A DNA stretch of 64,000 nt, from positions 132,764,385-132,828,384 of the forward strand of contig NC_079487.1 in the NCBI RefSeq assembly GCF_020520425.1, in the 5' to 3' direction. This document shows positions 24,235 to 35,216 of the stretch, piece by piece. The notes beneath the pieces were generated by a model. It was not told where the DNA came from, did not search any database, and saw only the letters and a program-made list of their open reading frames with translations. A program made the translations under genes and the position numbers. The stretch comes from Spinacia oleracea (Eukaryota > Streptophyta > Magnoliopsida > Caryophyllales > Amaranthaceae). Each line of letters opens with the position of its first letter. Position 1 is the stretch's first letter.

Positions 24235-25330
24235 GACGGAATGAGAGGAATTCACCCTCCTAGCCACTGGAAATGGACTGAACTCGCCACTTTGGGGGAA
24301 CTCACCCCCTGAACTTGGTCGCTGTATCTTGAAATGCCTTTCTTAACACCCCCGAGCGCCCACTCACAGACCCTTGTAATGAGGCACCTCCCTCAGATAC
24401 AAAGCTCCAAAATGACCTGCTCTATGAAACCTTATCAACTCTCCGGTCCAGCTTCTTCTCACTTACAAGCAAGTTACAAGTCCAAACAAGACTTCCGCTC
24501 TTTTTTTTTACCTCGTCTACTAACACCTCTGATGCAAATGAATCACACTCCAATAAATTCTACAAGCCCAAAACATTAATTACAAAATGAACATTGCTCT
24601 TTCTCTTAGAAAACATACTGCATTTTCATTTAAACATCACTGTCATTTGTCGTCAATCACATTTTCACATTAAAACCAAATAAAATGTTCTTGCCCCAAA
24701 ATTACATGGAAAATTTTCTACATTAATATTTTTTCTTTTAAATTAAAGTTTTATAAAATAATCATATAAAATTCGGATCCGTAACTAACCAAAAAAGACG
24801 AACTACTTTATACTGGCACATTACTAACGCTACATTCACATGATTAAGCAAATATCAAGCTTCATAAACAAGAATCTCAATCAAACAACCGAGGCACGGA
24901 GCCCTAGAAATTCGAATTCAGCTACAAATACTCCAATAAAAATGATCGCAAAGTATCAAATCAATAAACAGAAACTGGAATTACAAATCAAAAATCAGGT
25001 ATTCATAAATTCAATTCGATCAACAATCATACGAGTCAAATGCTGTAAAACATCAACGGAGATCCAAATAAAAGTTTCAAAAAATAAACAAGGACAGAAA
25101 GTCGAAATGGAACAAAATTGAAAATGAAAACTTACAAAAAGATGATGAATGAAATGTGAGATGAGATCTTAAGATATCGTAGAAGCTTCTGCAGCTATCA
25201 ATGGCTGTATATGTCAGTTCTGTAACTCCTCGCGAGGAGAGAGAAAATGAGAGCGAGAGGGAGAGAGGGGGAGAATTTTTGGTGTCTGATAAGTCTGTGA
25301 GAACGTTGAATTTGTCTTTTTCTCATAAAA
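24235..25330 (-). other. Pyrophosphatase 5' leader: probable non-coding first exon and leader intron
   Basis: On the minus strand a good donor (TTTTT|GTAAGT near 25135) follows a CT-rich stretch without any ATG, which fits a 5' UTR exon starting somewhere near 25330. A GA/CT-rich run lies at about 25236-25275. The leader intron would end at an AG shortly before the ATG at 24234. The exact transcription start cannot be read from the sequence. Confidence 0.45.
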
Positions 25331-25576
25331 AAAGGGTAGGATTTTTTGCAGTTTTTCTGTTTTTGCCGTATAACTTAATCCAAATAGTACTAGTGTTAAA
25401 TGAGAGGTTAGTTTTTCGTCATTACTAGTTGAATTTCTTCTTATGGCAAGATTGGGTTAACAATGATTAACATAGCACATTTTTTTAAGGGGTATTTCGG
25501 GCATTTGGGCTACCTTTCAACTTTGTGATGGTATGACCGTAAGAGTATCTAACTTGACTTTGCTCCAAAATCAAGT

Positions 25577-26312
25577 ATTGGGGTGTTTGGTTATGAGAGG
25601 TTTGAGGGAAAAAGAGCTTTTTGGGTGAATTAGAGGTTTGACTTTTGGAAAAACCTAATTGTGAGTGTTTGGTTAAGAGAGGATTGGAAGAGAGTTTTGG
25701 GGTTAAAAAGCTAATTTTGAAAAAGCTCAATATATGAGCTTTTTGCAATTAGAGGTTTGAGAAAGTGGATGAAAATGACTATTTTGTTCTATTATTGCCT
25801 ATAATTACAACCACTATCAACCTTGGTACTCTATATTTTTCTCTTAAAAACATTAATCACACTTTCTTTTTCATTTCACCATATTTACTAGATTCTTTTT
25901 TGTTGTAATAAATTTTATATTAGTACTTTGAAGCAATTGAAGTATATTGCAATCATGCTTAAAATTTCATTGGTAATATTTATCTATTTGAAAAATATAT
26001 ATTATTAAAAAAATTAAATAAAGAATAATTTTTTAAAAAAAATAATTTTATTTTATTTAGTTAATGTTTATTAGAAAAATATAGAGACAAAAAATTAACA
26101 TGGTAAAATATTTGTCTAATATTATTAAGAAACAAAGTATGTCAATGTCCTTAATGGTCATTTTACATATTAAACAGCTAACAGCTATCAGCTAATTTAC
26201 CAAACACTTTTACACAAACAGCTAAATGCAATCAGCTAATGCAAACAGCTAACCGCTAACAGCTAGTCAAACCAGCTATCAGCTAACAGCTCCTAACCAA
26301 ATAGGGTCATAA
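25577..26312. mobile_element. MITE-like element with GTTTGGTTA ends and CAGCTAA array
   Basis: The left end GGGGTGTTTGGTTATGAG (25578) and the right end CTCCTAACCAAATAGGGTC (26290-26308) are imperfect inverted repeats typical of hAT-type MITEs. The right part (26175-26290) is a degenerate array of CAGCTAA/CAGCTAT units. A second internal GTGTTTGGTTAAGAG occurs near 25663, so two nested or duplicated elements are possible. Confidence 0.5.
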
Positions 26313-26319
26313 TTCTCCG

Positions 26320-27351
26320 AGATAAACTTCAGGCCTGTATTTGAGGAGAGATTACGTAGAAAATTGGTCCTCTTTGGTGAGAGATTAATATACTTTTGTT
26401 TAACCTCCAATAAAGGTGTTTATAGTAGTAGCATTTGGGTTTTGATAGTGTAAGTGAGTTCTTTTATGGTCTAATCTATGATCTTTGACTTATATGGGTT
26501 GTGGATTGTGTGGTTACCTAAGGTCAAACTGGATAGGGTCATTTGGCACCCAAAGAAAGGGTTTTCTATCTTTTTTATGCGCATCTTATTTTGTTCTTGG
26601 GTATGATCACAGATTTACGGGGGTTAGGGTGTACTTGTGTAAAAAAAAGGCAAAAGGGACTAAATTAAGTGTGATTAAGAGTTGTTTAGACAAACATATG
26701 GACATAATAGTAAGCATCTTAGAGGTTGATTGTTGTAGTGGTTGTCATTTCAGGTTATTAGGTGTAAGAGGCTTAGACTCTTAGAGGGTAGTTTTTAATC
26801 ATTCAGGCTTTGCCTATTTTAATATGAAAAAAAAATTATATGGAAAATAACTCTTAAGGAAAAACGCAATTCTAAAACAGTTTTAAAGAAAAATCAACAT
26901 ATTCTTTCTAAAAAGGAAAATGTATTCCACCTTGAAAAAGTTGCTTCCCACCCTCAACAAAAACACATAAATATCACTTTTTAGAAATATGCTTTCCGTC
27001 AAAACAAACAGATTGAAGTTAATATTTGGTTCAACTAAATTCAACTTTATTATTGAATATTGTCTAGTTTAGTTGGATAAAATCTTGAAACTAGCCAACT
27101 AGGGACTTGATATTGAATTTTGTCTATATCATTGTGGTTTTGACTTAATCACAATCAATCCTTACTCCAATACCTGTTATTAAACACATACAAAAACCTA
27201 AAATTTATATTACCTTGTGGCTCATACGCAACAAAAAAAAAACATGAACAATCCTCCCATTATTTACAAATCAGTTCCCCTAACCCATGAAGTTTTGACT
27301 TAAGCATTTGGAGATTAATTTAACTAAATAATAATCCAAAGATGTTATTTA
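26320..27351. other. Intergenic, nothing recognised
   Basis: This AT-rich stretch has one 99-codon plus-strand ORF (26485-26784) without a recognisable domain or codon signature. A short SINE tail fragment lies at 27203-27243. No gene is supported. Confidence 0.4.
27203..27243 (+). repeat. SINE tail fragment
   Basis: The phrase TTATATTACCTTGTGGCTCA followed by a poly-A stretch is similar to the tail of the SINE at 28481-28602 (TTATATTGCCCTTGTGGCTC). Confidence 0.45.
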
Positions 27352-28894
27352 TCATCTTGTCCTTTGCTTCTTAAACTTGATAGTATTACTTCTTCTTCTA
27401 CTCTTTCTCAAACTTGACATTTCAACTTCATTAAGTTGATTCCTTCTTCTTCTCCTTCTCCTCCTTCTTCTACGTGACTTACCTTTCAAATGAACAGAAA
27501 CTTGTCCTTTCTTCAACCTTACACTCTTACAATGGTGCATTCTTCGCCGTCTTCTTGTCTCTCTCCACGACTTACGCTTTCGACCAAGACTCGAACCATA
27601 GTCATTGAAACCACCACCCTCGTCAGCTGAAATAGAGGATGTACTAATGTAGCCCAACTCAACATCCCTACTTAGTTGTCGCCTTAGACGACGTCGTCTG
27701 CCACGATAAACTCGTTTGGTGTACCGGATCTTATGCCAACAGAAACAACAAATGTAGTCTAGTGTCAACCATGAAGTTTCACAAACAGCCCAACATAGCT
27801 TACATAGGGTCTTTGCTATGCATTGGCATAATCCCAACTTATATAATAAGTACACGAAAACTAGGCCTGCAACAATAAAAAAGTTACAATCTTTACATGT
27901 GGTAATACTTAAACATGAACGTAGAAGTACAAAATTAGATGTAAACAAACAAATAGTTACGGTGTCACATTTAATCCATCATTATCAATGAGGACTTCAC
28001 CTATTGGCTAAGAGTCTAAGACTGTATACGATAAGTCTCATATACAAATGTCCCACCCCATTTGTAAATTACATTTCTCTTTTAACTCTTAATCCATTAT
28101 TAATTCAACCTCTTAAAGTTAACGTTACGATATTATGATATAAACTTACCCATGTTTTACGGAGTATTATTCTTATACTCTTCAAGTTACTTAATTTTAG
28201 TTGAGACCCTCAAAATCGGAACTATTCAGGATTAATCAAAAGGTAAGACATTTTAAAGAAAATTGAAACATGCAACTTATAATTTCAAAGGACGATTTAA
28301 TCTATAGCGATTATAGGTGAAGAGGATACAAAATAAGGATATTACGTACATATGTATAAGAGACAACAAGCAAGTAGAAATTTCACCAAGTCGGCTATGC
28401 AGATGTGCTCGATAAAACAAACGACGTCCCATCTTCCATCACACACGTCTCTGTAACATCAAAACAATAATTATTACCAATGATGTCTTGCCCCAGTGGT
28501 TAAGACTGAGGGCCTGTGTACGATAGGTCTCAGGTTCGAATCCCCCCGCCCCCATTTGTGATTTATATTGCCCTTGTGGCTCATTCTCACCCAAAAAGAA
28601 AAACAATCATTATTAATTTTTCCAAACAATTTAGTAAGGAGGGAAGTAAGAACTCATTGGTACAATCAAAGTAATTAATGATAAAATAACCATATTACAT
28701 TCCCTCAAAAAACAAAAACAAAAACCATATTACATCAACTGATGATCTACTCGTAGTATTACACAAAGAAAATGCGGAAAATGGGATAAAACTTACTGGC
28801 ATGATCGACCAAAGATGGATTTAAATGGAGTTGCGATTACGTTTCCGGCCAGAGAACCAATGTCACTTAAAACTTTGCTTGTAGAGGCCCCCAT
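27352..28894 (-). CDS. Cys/Arg-rich membrane-associated protein of unknown function (237 aa, 3 exons)
   Basis: Exons on the minus strand are 28797-28894, 28350-28450 and 27352-27866. All joins are GT-AG and in phase, giving 714 nt. The N terminus MGASTS fits the N-myristoylation consensus (Gly2, Ser6). A Cys-rich hydrophobic stretch follows, from about residue 45 (CIADLVKFLLACCLLYICLV) to residue 80, likely one or two membrane passes with many Cys that could be palmitoylated. Arg clusters come next (RRRRLRRQ), with an 11-Arg run at about residues 198-208 that could act as a nuclear signal or bind nucleic acid or acidic lipid. Three exons with clean splice sites support a real gene. I do not recognise the family. 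Both introns contain SINE-type repeats. Confidence 0.75.
27991..28078 (+). repeat. Degenerate SINE copy in intron 2
   Basis: CACCTATTGGCTAAGAGTCT..TGTATACGATAAGTCTCA parallels the SINE at 28481 (CCCAGTGGTTAAGACTGAGG..GTGTACGATAGGTCTCAGG) and has the same orientation. Box B is decayed. Confidence 0.55.
28481..28602 (+). mobile_element. tRNA-derived SINE in intron 1
   Basis: The element has a box-A-like phrase (GCCCCAGTGGTTAAGACTG), a canonical pol III box B (GGTTCGAATCC, near 28533-28543) and a tail ending TTGTGGCTCATTCTCACCC plus an A-rich end. This is the layout of a plant tRNA-derived SINE. It lies in intron 1 of the Cys/Arg-rich gene, on the opposite strand to transcription. Confidence 0.7.
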
Positions 28895-30182
28895 TTCTGG
28901 TTCTCTAATCACATTCAAATACTCCTAATTATAACTAGCTAATCTCCATTAATTTTCTAACTTCCTTTCATACTTCTAAAAATCTTACTCATATCCCTTC
29001 TTTTGAGTTAAAAAATTTACAAAGAGGAAAAAGAAAATTTAAAATCCTCTCACGGAATCATAACCGGTAAGATAAGAGGCTCTTTGGTTTGAGGGAAAGA
29101 AAAGGAAAGGGACTTTAATGGAAAGAAAGAAGAAAGAATGAAAAAAGGAATGAAGTCATGAAGAAAACAACGAACCACTTTCTTAACCGAAGTCTTCCAA
29201 GAGTATGTTAAGAATGGAGATATCTTTTTAATTTTTTTTTTTTTTAGGGTAGTTAATTATTTTTTTGTGGGTAGTTAATTAAGACTTTTTTTTTTTTTTC
29301 TTGTTACCACCCGGTTCATCCTTAGTGGTTATTCCGGATTTGGGGCGAGTTCTGGGTGGATAGGTTGTAGTTCTCTCCAAGTGTTGTGGTGGATCGAACA
29401 CGCGGTTCGCCCTACTAAGCTTAATTAATTAATGGTGGAACGACGCTCAATGTTGCGGTCCAAATAATCCACGTACCAAACGATATTCTTTCTCTACTCT
29501 CTATCAAAACATAATTTTCGAAATCATTTTTTCCAATTTCGATCTCTAAGAAAAAAGTCAATCAATTTTCGAAATCATTTTTTTCAATTTCTCTAAGAAA
29601 CACACTATTTATATGTTAATTTCCTTTACTTTAGTACTACAATTTAGTTTTTTCGTCATATAATGTGTATTACATTGTTTAACTATGTAAATGCTTTTCA
29701 CTAGTGATTATATCTAATTTTCTTCATATGAACTTTTTGAACAATTTCTCTAGCATATTATTTGTTGTCATCAGTTGTCATAACACCATTTTTAGTCTTT
29801 ATATAATCTAGCACGCATAACGTGCATATAAGACTAGAATATTTCAAACAATCAACTTTATTTGCTCCTGATAATCCGGAATGTCCGGCAAAAGACAGAT
29901 ACCCGAAATATTCGAAAAAAATGGATTTCGAAATATCCGAAAAAATCGGATTATCGAAATATCCTGAAAAGCTGGATATTTGACTCGAATACTTTTAAAT
30001 TAAATTGGATACTTCGGATTGGAAATCTCAAAAAAATTCTATCAGATCCGGATCAAAATTTTACAATCCAAAAATTATCGGATAAAATTTAATCGAATCG
30101 GATCGGAAATCCGAAATACCCACCCCAAGTGGACTTGAATGATGTTTGTGCAATTTTGTTTTTGAAAAGGGAAGGGAAAATT
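28895..30182. other. Intergenic upstream of the Cys/Arg-rich gene
   Basis: This region is AT-rich with poly-T runs (29230-29245, 29286-29300). Between about 29870 and 30120 it has a degenerate array of CCGAAATATCCGAAA/GGATA units. No gene is seen. Confidence 0.4.
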
Positions 30183-30640
30183 GTTTTTTACACCTAAAAA
30201 CTAAAACTTGTATTTTACAACCTAAAAAAATAAACTTGTTTATTACCACCTAAAAATGGAAAAAATAGATGAAACCGTTATGTAGAGGGTCACAATAAGG
30301 GTAATATATCTAATATTTTCTCTTCTTCCACAAACTCATGTATTTAGCTCCATTATCTTCTCCTACTTCATTTTTTTTATGAATTCACATGATTTTTTTG
30401 TCTTATTAATTTACAACATTAACAAAATTCAATGGAAATGAAGAGAAGAGGGTGAAGGAGTTAAATAAAATCGCAGAGAAAGTGTATAAAATTGAAGGAA
30501 AATTGAATTAGTAAGCCTCACATAACGATTTCATCTTTTTTTCTGCTTTCAGGTGGTAAAAAACAACTTTTTAGATGAGAAACACAATTTTTAATTTTTT
30601 AGGTGGTAAAAAAATCGATTTTTTTAGATGGTAAAAACAA
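30183..30640. mobile_element. MITE-like element with TTTACCACCTAAAAA inverted ends
   Basis: The left side has TTTTTTACACCTAAAAAC and TTATTACCACCTAAAAATGG. The right side has the reverse motif, TTTTTAGGTGGTAAAAAAATC and TTTTTAGATGGTAAAAAC. Together they make a long, multi-copy terminal inverted repeat around a non-coding core. A piece of the same motif (TTTTAGGTGGTAAAACAC) recurs at about 63904-63950. Confidence 0.55.
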
Positions 30641-30768
30641 TTTGTCCAAAAGGAAAAGATACAACAAATTTTAAGATAGTTTACTCTCAACACTGTACCC
30701 TAACAAATCTACAAAAATAATATTCCGTATAAATTTTTTTATCATCTATGTATGGATTAATATCTTAA

Positions 30769-31601
30769 GGGGCGTTTGATTCGAACGGGGTAAAGGGAAT
30801 GGAATCAACAATGGAAAAGAGGGGGAAAGGAAAGGAATTCCCTTTGATTTCTTAGGTTGTTTGAGTGGGATTTTAATTTCACGTATTTCTCCTTCTCTCT
30901 CCTTCACCCTCCTTTGCTACACCACGGTTCCTCTCCTCTCTCATTCTCCCTCCTCCCAACATCTCTCGCCGCCTCCCGTGGGTCGCCGCCTCCCGTGGGT
31001 CGCCGCCATCACCAGATTTTCAACCCGTGGTCGCCGCCGCCAACCAACAGCTACCCATTAATTCTTCAGATTGAATTCGCAATTTGCCAACCACTTTGAT
31101 CCTTCATGTTAAGGGCACCTCCCTTGCCGCCCTTAAAGAAATCTCTCTCGTTGAGCAACATACTGGTGTGGTCGTCGGCGGCGAAGGTAGAGGTAGTTCG
31201 CTCATGCATAAGATGCGGCTCACATCGAATCCGCGTAAATTCAGATAGATCGCAATGATTGCCGTCCAACTTATCTCGCTGCCGCCCAATGACGGTGGTT
31301 CTTGGTTAGGTGGAGGTGGTGGGTCAGGTGGCTGTTAGGTCTCGGAGGTGGTGGTGGTCGAGTGATTGGGAGGGTGGCGGGGTTAGTTGGGTGGGTGGGT
31401 GGGACAGCAAGTGATGGATTTGGTAACTGGGGAAAGGGAATACCAAACCCTTGGGAGGGTGGGGAATCAATGTAGAGGAGATTGGGGGAACAGAGAGGGT
31501 AATGGGAATGATTAAAATGGAGTTACAAATAACGACAAAGGGAATGAATCCTGCTCATTCCCTTTCCCTTTCCTGAAGACCCCCAACCAAACGGCACCTA
31601 A
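30769..31601. mobile_element. Non-autonomous DNA transposon / large MITE (about 830 bp)
   Basis: The left end GGGGCGTTTGATTCGAACGG (30769) and the right end CCCCCAACCAAACGGCACC (31580-31598) are imperfect inverted repeats. Just inside them are complementary purine- and pyrimidine-rich blocks (AAAGGGAATGGAAT and ATTCCCTTTCCC). The GC-rich centre produces open frames on both strands (30857-31289) that look like simple-sequence artefacts, not proteins. Confidence 0.6.
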
Positions 31602-31836
31602 AGGTCTGTGTAATTGAGTTTCACAAATCCTAACCAAAAAAATATCCTCACTTGGGTTTACTAAGTGAAGCCCAAATGCTGTCAAAAAAAGTGAAGCCCA
31701 AAAACATGGACCCGAAAAAAGTAGCAATACGGGTGGCAATACCCAGATTTAAATAGCCTCAGAAAGAAAATCAAAGGGGTTAGACAAATTCTAGGGTTTA
31801 AGGAATCGTTGATCAAGATCTCGAGGAGAGAGAAAA
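31602..31836 (+). promoter_or_regulatory. Probable TOM7 promoter and 5' UTR
   Basis: The 235 bp between the transposon-like element and the TOM7 ATG include a weak TATA-like ATTTAAATA at about 31748, roughly 90 bp before the start codon. Only the spacing supports this. Confidence 0.35.
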
Positions 31837-32040
31837 ATGGCGATGCCGAAAGGAAAGGGAAGAAAAGCTCGAGTTGAAGAAGAAGCTTGCAATACCTTGA
31901 AGTGCGTGCAAGATTGGACTAATTGGAGTTTGAAGAAGGCTAAAGTTATCACTCACTATGGTTTAATTCCTCTGATCATCTACATCGGGATGAACTCTGA
32001 GCCTAAGCCTACTCTTTCTCAGCTTCTCTCTCCTTTTTAA
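31837..32040 (+). CDS. TOM7: TOM7, subunit of the mitochondrial outer-membrane import complex (67 aa)
   Basis: TOM7 is a small tail-anchored-like subunit that modulates assembly and stability of the TOM complex in the mitochondrial outer membrane. The protein starts [16 protein letters not shown], a Lys/Arg-rich cytosolic segment. It continues with the highly conserved plant TOM7 core, [20 protein letters not shown] (about residues 26-45), then a membrane helix ([12 protein letters not shown]) and the C-terminal [12 protein letters not shown]. The size (plant TOM7 is about 70-75 aa), intronless structure and motif order all agree. The AAAAATGGC start context is good. The upstream edge of the gene is close to a MITE, so its promoter is short. 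Confidence 0.95.
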   Translation: MAMPKGKGRKARVEEEACNTLKCVQDWTNWSLKKAKVITHYGLIPLIIYIGMNSEPKPTLSQLLSPF

Positions 32041-32933
32041 GCATGTATTCTCTCTCTCCTTTTAAAGCATGTATTATGTTTTTTTGGGTTAATCAAGCTG
32101 TTATAATACTATCATAAATTGTTATGAAACTTCAGAAATTTATGACAAAATTTTAGGTTTTTTTGGATATATCTTCATTTTAATTCGTGTTTTTGTTGCC
32201 AGTTTGATTGTTTTTACTTTCTTTAATCAGGTTAATTGTAATTGTTAGGTTTAGACGAAGAGGGGGAATGATTGTGAGTTTTGTTGATTGTATTTAGCTG
32301 AATGGAGGAATGTAAGAATGGCGATGAATGGTTGTTGTTGTTAGGTTTTAGACAAAGGGCAAAATTGTTTGAATGATGATAAATTCTGCTGATAATAGTT
32401 GTTAGATTTTAGATGAAAGGGCGAATTTGTTGGGATGCTGATGAATTTGGTGGTTAGATTTTAGTTGAATGACAATATTGCTACAACTGTGTATTTTGGT
32501 GATTATAATTGTTCAATTGTTGGGATACTGATGAATTTGATGATTGGATATTAGTTGAATGACAATATTACTAGAACTGTATATTTTGGTGATTATGATT
32601 GTTCAATTGTAGTCGAAATCACTTGGGCTGTCTGGGTATTTCATGGTTTACAGATATCGGCTTTTCGTGTTCCATAATCTCCTGAGTTAAGATTTGGTCA
32701 CAGCTTAAATACATCATTGTTCAGTTGATAGAGGATCGGAGTAGACACCAAAACATCTGAGTAGATTTCCTGTTGCTCATTCAACATGGCAACATATTAC
32801 AAACCATTTTGCAGATTCTAAACACAAGTCACAAAACATCCTAAATACTATACATCCTTCTATAACTACATGTTTACACTACGAGTCTACGAGCACGAGA
32901 AGTGCCAAGATGGTGGAGAGTTGTATGAGACCA
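32041..32933. other. Convergent intergenic region with a 90-bp tandem duplication
   Basis: TOM7 and the next gene face each other here. The first part is the TOM7 3' UTR. From 32431 to about 32610 a 90-bp unit is present twice (TGGGAT(G/A)CTGATGAATTTG.. at 32431 and 32521) with about 10% difference by eye. No gene is seen. Confidence 0.55.
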
Positions 32934-35216
32934 TCAACACCAGGTACCTTCAAAAAGCGGAGCAGTTGGAGTTACATCTGCTCCGAAAGTCTTGACTAAA
33001 TCCGAGCACTTAGGATCTGGTACCTCTGTTTCAGTGTAAAGCTCCAAACCCAATTCTTCCTCTATGTCATCAGATGCTGAAATCAAGAGGAACTCACACC
33101 CTTCATAGTTCAGAAAATCAGGAGGATCCGCTGGCACAAATCGCTTACTTCCGAACTGCCCTTGAAAGTGTGCTGGAAACACGGCTTTGCGTTTGTTTCC
33201 AACCCCTTGGAATTCAGACCTTCCACCTCCTTGTTCTGGACTCTTTATTTGGATGATAAAAGAGCCTTCACGCTCTACGTTGAGCTCTTCTTGAGGTTCG
33301 TTTTCCTTGTCTTTTGGGGGAAGTTCTAGTTTGTATACTAAATGAGTGTGCATCTTTTTTCCTTCAGAGTATTTGTGTCTTAGGATGCGGTATACACCTT
33401 CTCCTAGGGCCCTTGCACTGGGTTTGTGCCGATGTCCCCTTGTTGCAGTATCATATTCTTCTGCTCATCACAATGCACCATAATCTAGAATTAATTGTAG
33501 TACTAAAGAAAGACTTCTCTAACCAATTAGACTTTGTTCTCTTCACTTAATTCTTATTGCTTATTAGAATAGACCAGAAAAAGCAAAAAACACTCGAGAA
33601 AACATCCAGACCTAGACCAGCAAGAAGACGACGAGAAAGATGGTTATACCTCCGCGAAGAGCATCCTTGATATCATCAATCTTTGTGGTGACCAATTCGA
33701 CAAATCCCCAGAAAGGCCTACTTTTCTTACCAGGATCAGGAAGACTCTTCTTTCCCATGACGATAAATCGCAAAAGTGGTTCCTTTTCTATGTTAACTTC
33801 CTGCATAATCAAGTTCCAACTATCAAAATACTTCATGTAACAAGTTTTCACACACAAAATAGAAAATATATGCAAGTGTTGGACCTTTGTTCCATGACCA
33901 CCCTCAGGATGTTTCTTGAGACGGCGATTTTCATCATCATTTTCGCCTTTGTCCTCGTGACTTGAGCTAGGATTATGCTCTGACTTGGCACCTTCTTTGC
34001 CGGAATCAGGGGTTTGCTTCTCTTCAATTTGCCTTTCACCGGATTCAGGGCGTAAAACTATGTACATTCTTTGAACATCGTCTGCACTGTGAGCTTCTTC
34101 TCTGTTTACTTTCGGCCTATAGAAGAAAAATATTTCTCCTCTTTCCTGCAACATGTAATAACATTTTTTTTCTTCATATTTCACTCCTTCAATCCACAAC
34201 AAATTTGTTGCAATCTAAATAGAATTGAAGGCACTCAAAGATCCTGCATCCTAGCTTGATGACAAAAAATCACCACTTGCAACTTCCAGTTTGCCAACAA
34301 TTTGCTAATTCAAAATTCCTAATTGTGTCACTAACACACTATAGTAGCTTCATCATAACCCATCAAATCCATGTACAGGACTCAAAGATCGCAAAATCAA
34401 CTTAAAGTGTGTCAAAATCAATTTCCCATATTTTGTCCTTAAACTCAAAATGTTCCCCAACACTTGATAGTCTAAATTCTTATAACTGTTGGTTGTTACT
34501 TTTTTTTATAGAGCTTTTACTATTTAGGTTTGGGCATTAGTCTTTGTTCCTTTTATCTGATCTGATCTGATTTTTCTAGTTTCTGTTCAGAACGGTCTGA
34601 AAGTAGTCCATGAGTGCTTTTATTTTTATTTTTATTTTTATTTTTGTCCGGTCTGACCTGAGTTATTTTCTGGTCTGATCTAATATGGAGTAAGCCATAA
34701 GAATAAGGCTTGCATGGTGTATTTGTGTGTACTCAAAACTTCGACTTTTAAAATCTATCCTTCCATTTTCCAAAATCTATCTATTCAATCTTCCATAAAC
34801 CATCAATCAAGTTCGTTTGTTAAATCTCTTAATTTTTTTTTATTTTTTTTTGACAACATAGATCTCTTAACTTGAATACACGTTTACATACTCTGATTCA
34901 TATCATTTATGAGAAGTTAGAAATCTCTTAACACGCAACAACATACTACTACATATAACAATATGGAGTTCTCAATAAGACATGAAACAATCAGTTACCT
35001 ACTATCTTATGAAAAATTCACATTCTGGACAGACTGGACTTATTTTAATTTTTTAACATGCAACAATATTAGCACAATAAACAGTTTCTCAGTAAGACAT
35101 GAATCAATTAAGCTAGAAATGTACGTGTAACAGTGTGTATAAGTGTGACAGAGAGAGAAGACCTGAATCTCGACTTGTGGATCACTCCTGGTCTTTACTT
35201 CTTCACCTTGCCCCAT
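32934..35216 (-). CDS. Plant-specific protein of unknown function (330 aa, 4 exons)
   Basis: Exons on the minus strand are 35163-35216, 33885-34145, 33650-33800 and 32934-33460. All joins are GT-AG and in phase, giving 993 nt. The protein starts MGQGEEVKTRSDPQVEIQ. It then has a compact block, RGEIFFFYRPKVNREEAHS...MYIVLRPES (residues 20-53), and an acidic/low-complexity insert. FIVMGKKSLPDP...FWGFVELVTTKIDDIKDAL and RGHRHKPSARALGEGVYRIL follow, then a long C-terminal block ending EGCEFLLISASDDIEEELGL and FEGTW. The folded blocks look conserved and cytosolic; there is no signal peptide or TM. I remember proteins of this layout in other plants but no assigned function, and I do not propose one. 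The ASDDIEEELG segment is a good search anchor. Confidence 0.82.
34604..34650. repeat. (TTTTA)n microsatellite
   Basis: About five TTTTTA units lie in intron 1 of the 330-aa protein gene, near 34618-34646. Confidence 0.7.

Noticed and set aside
24334-24579. Possible transposon fragment upstream of the pyrophosphatase ATG
   Set aside because: On closer reading the adjacent sequence is the N-terminal coding exon and leader of that gene. The rest showed no element ends.
26485-26784. 99-aa plus-strand ORF in the spacer
   Set aside because: No recognisable domain, no splice context, and codon texture like the surrounding AT-rich DNA.
30857-31289. Several overlapping 60-80 aa ORFs on both strands rich in Pro, Ser, Arg
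   Set aside because: They come from the GC-rich core of a non-autonomous transposon-like element. No frame shows a domain.
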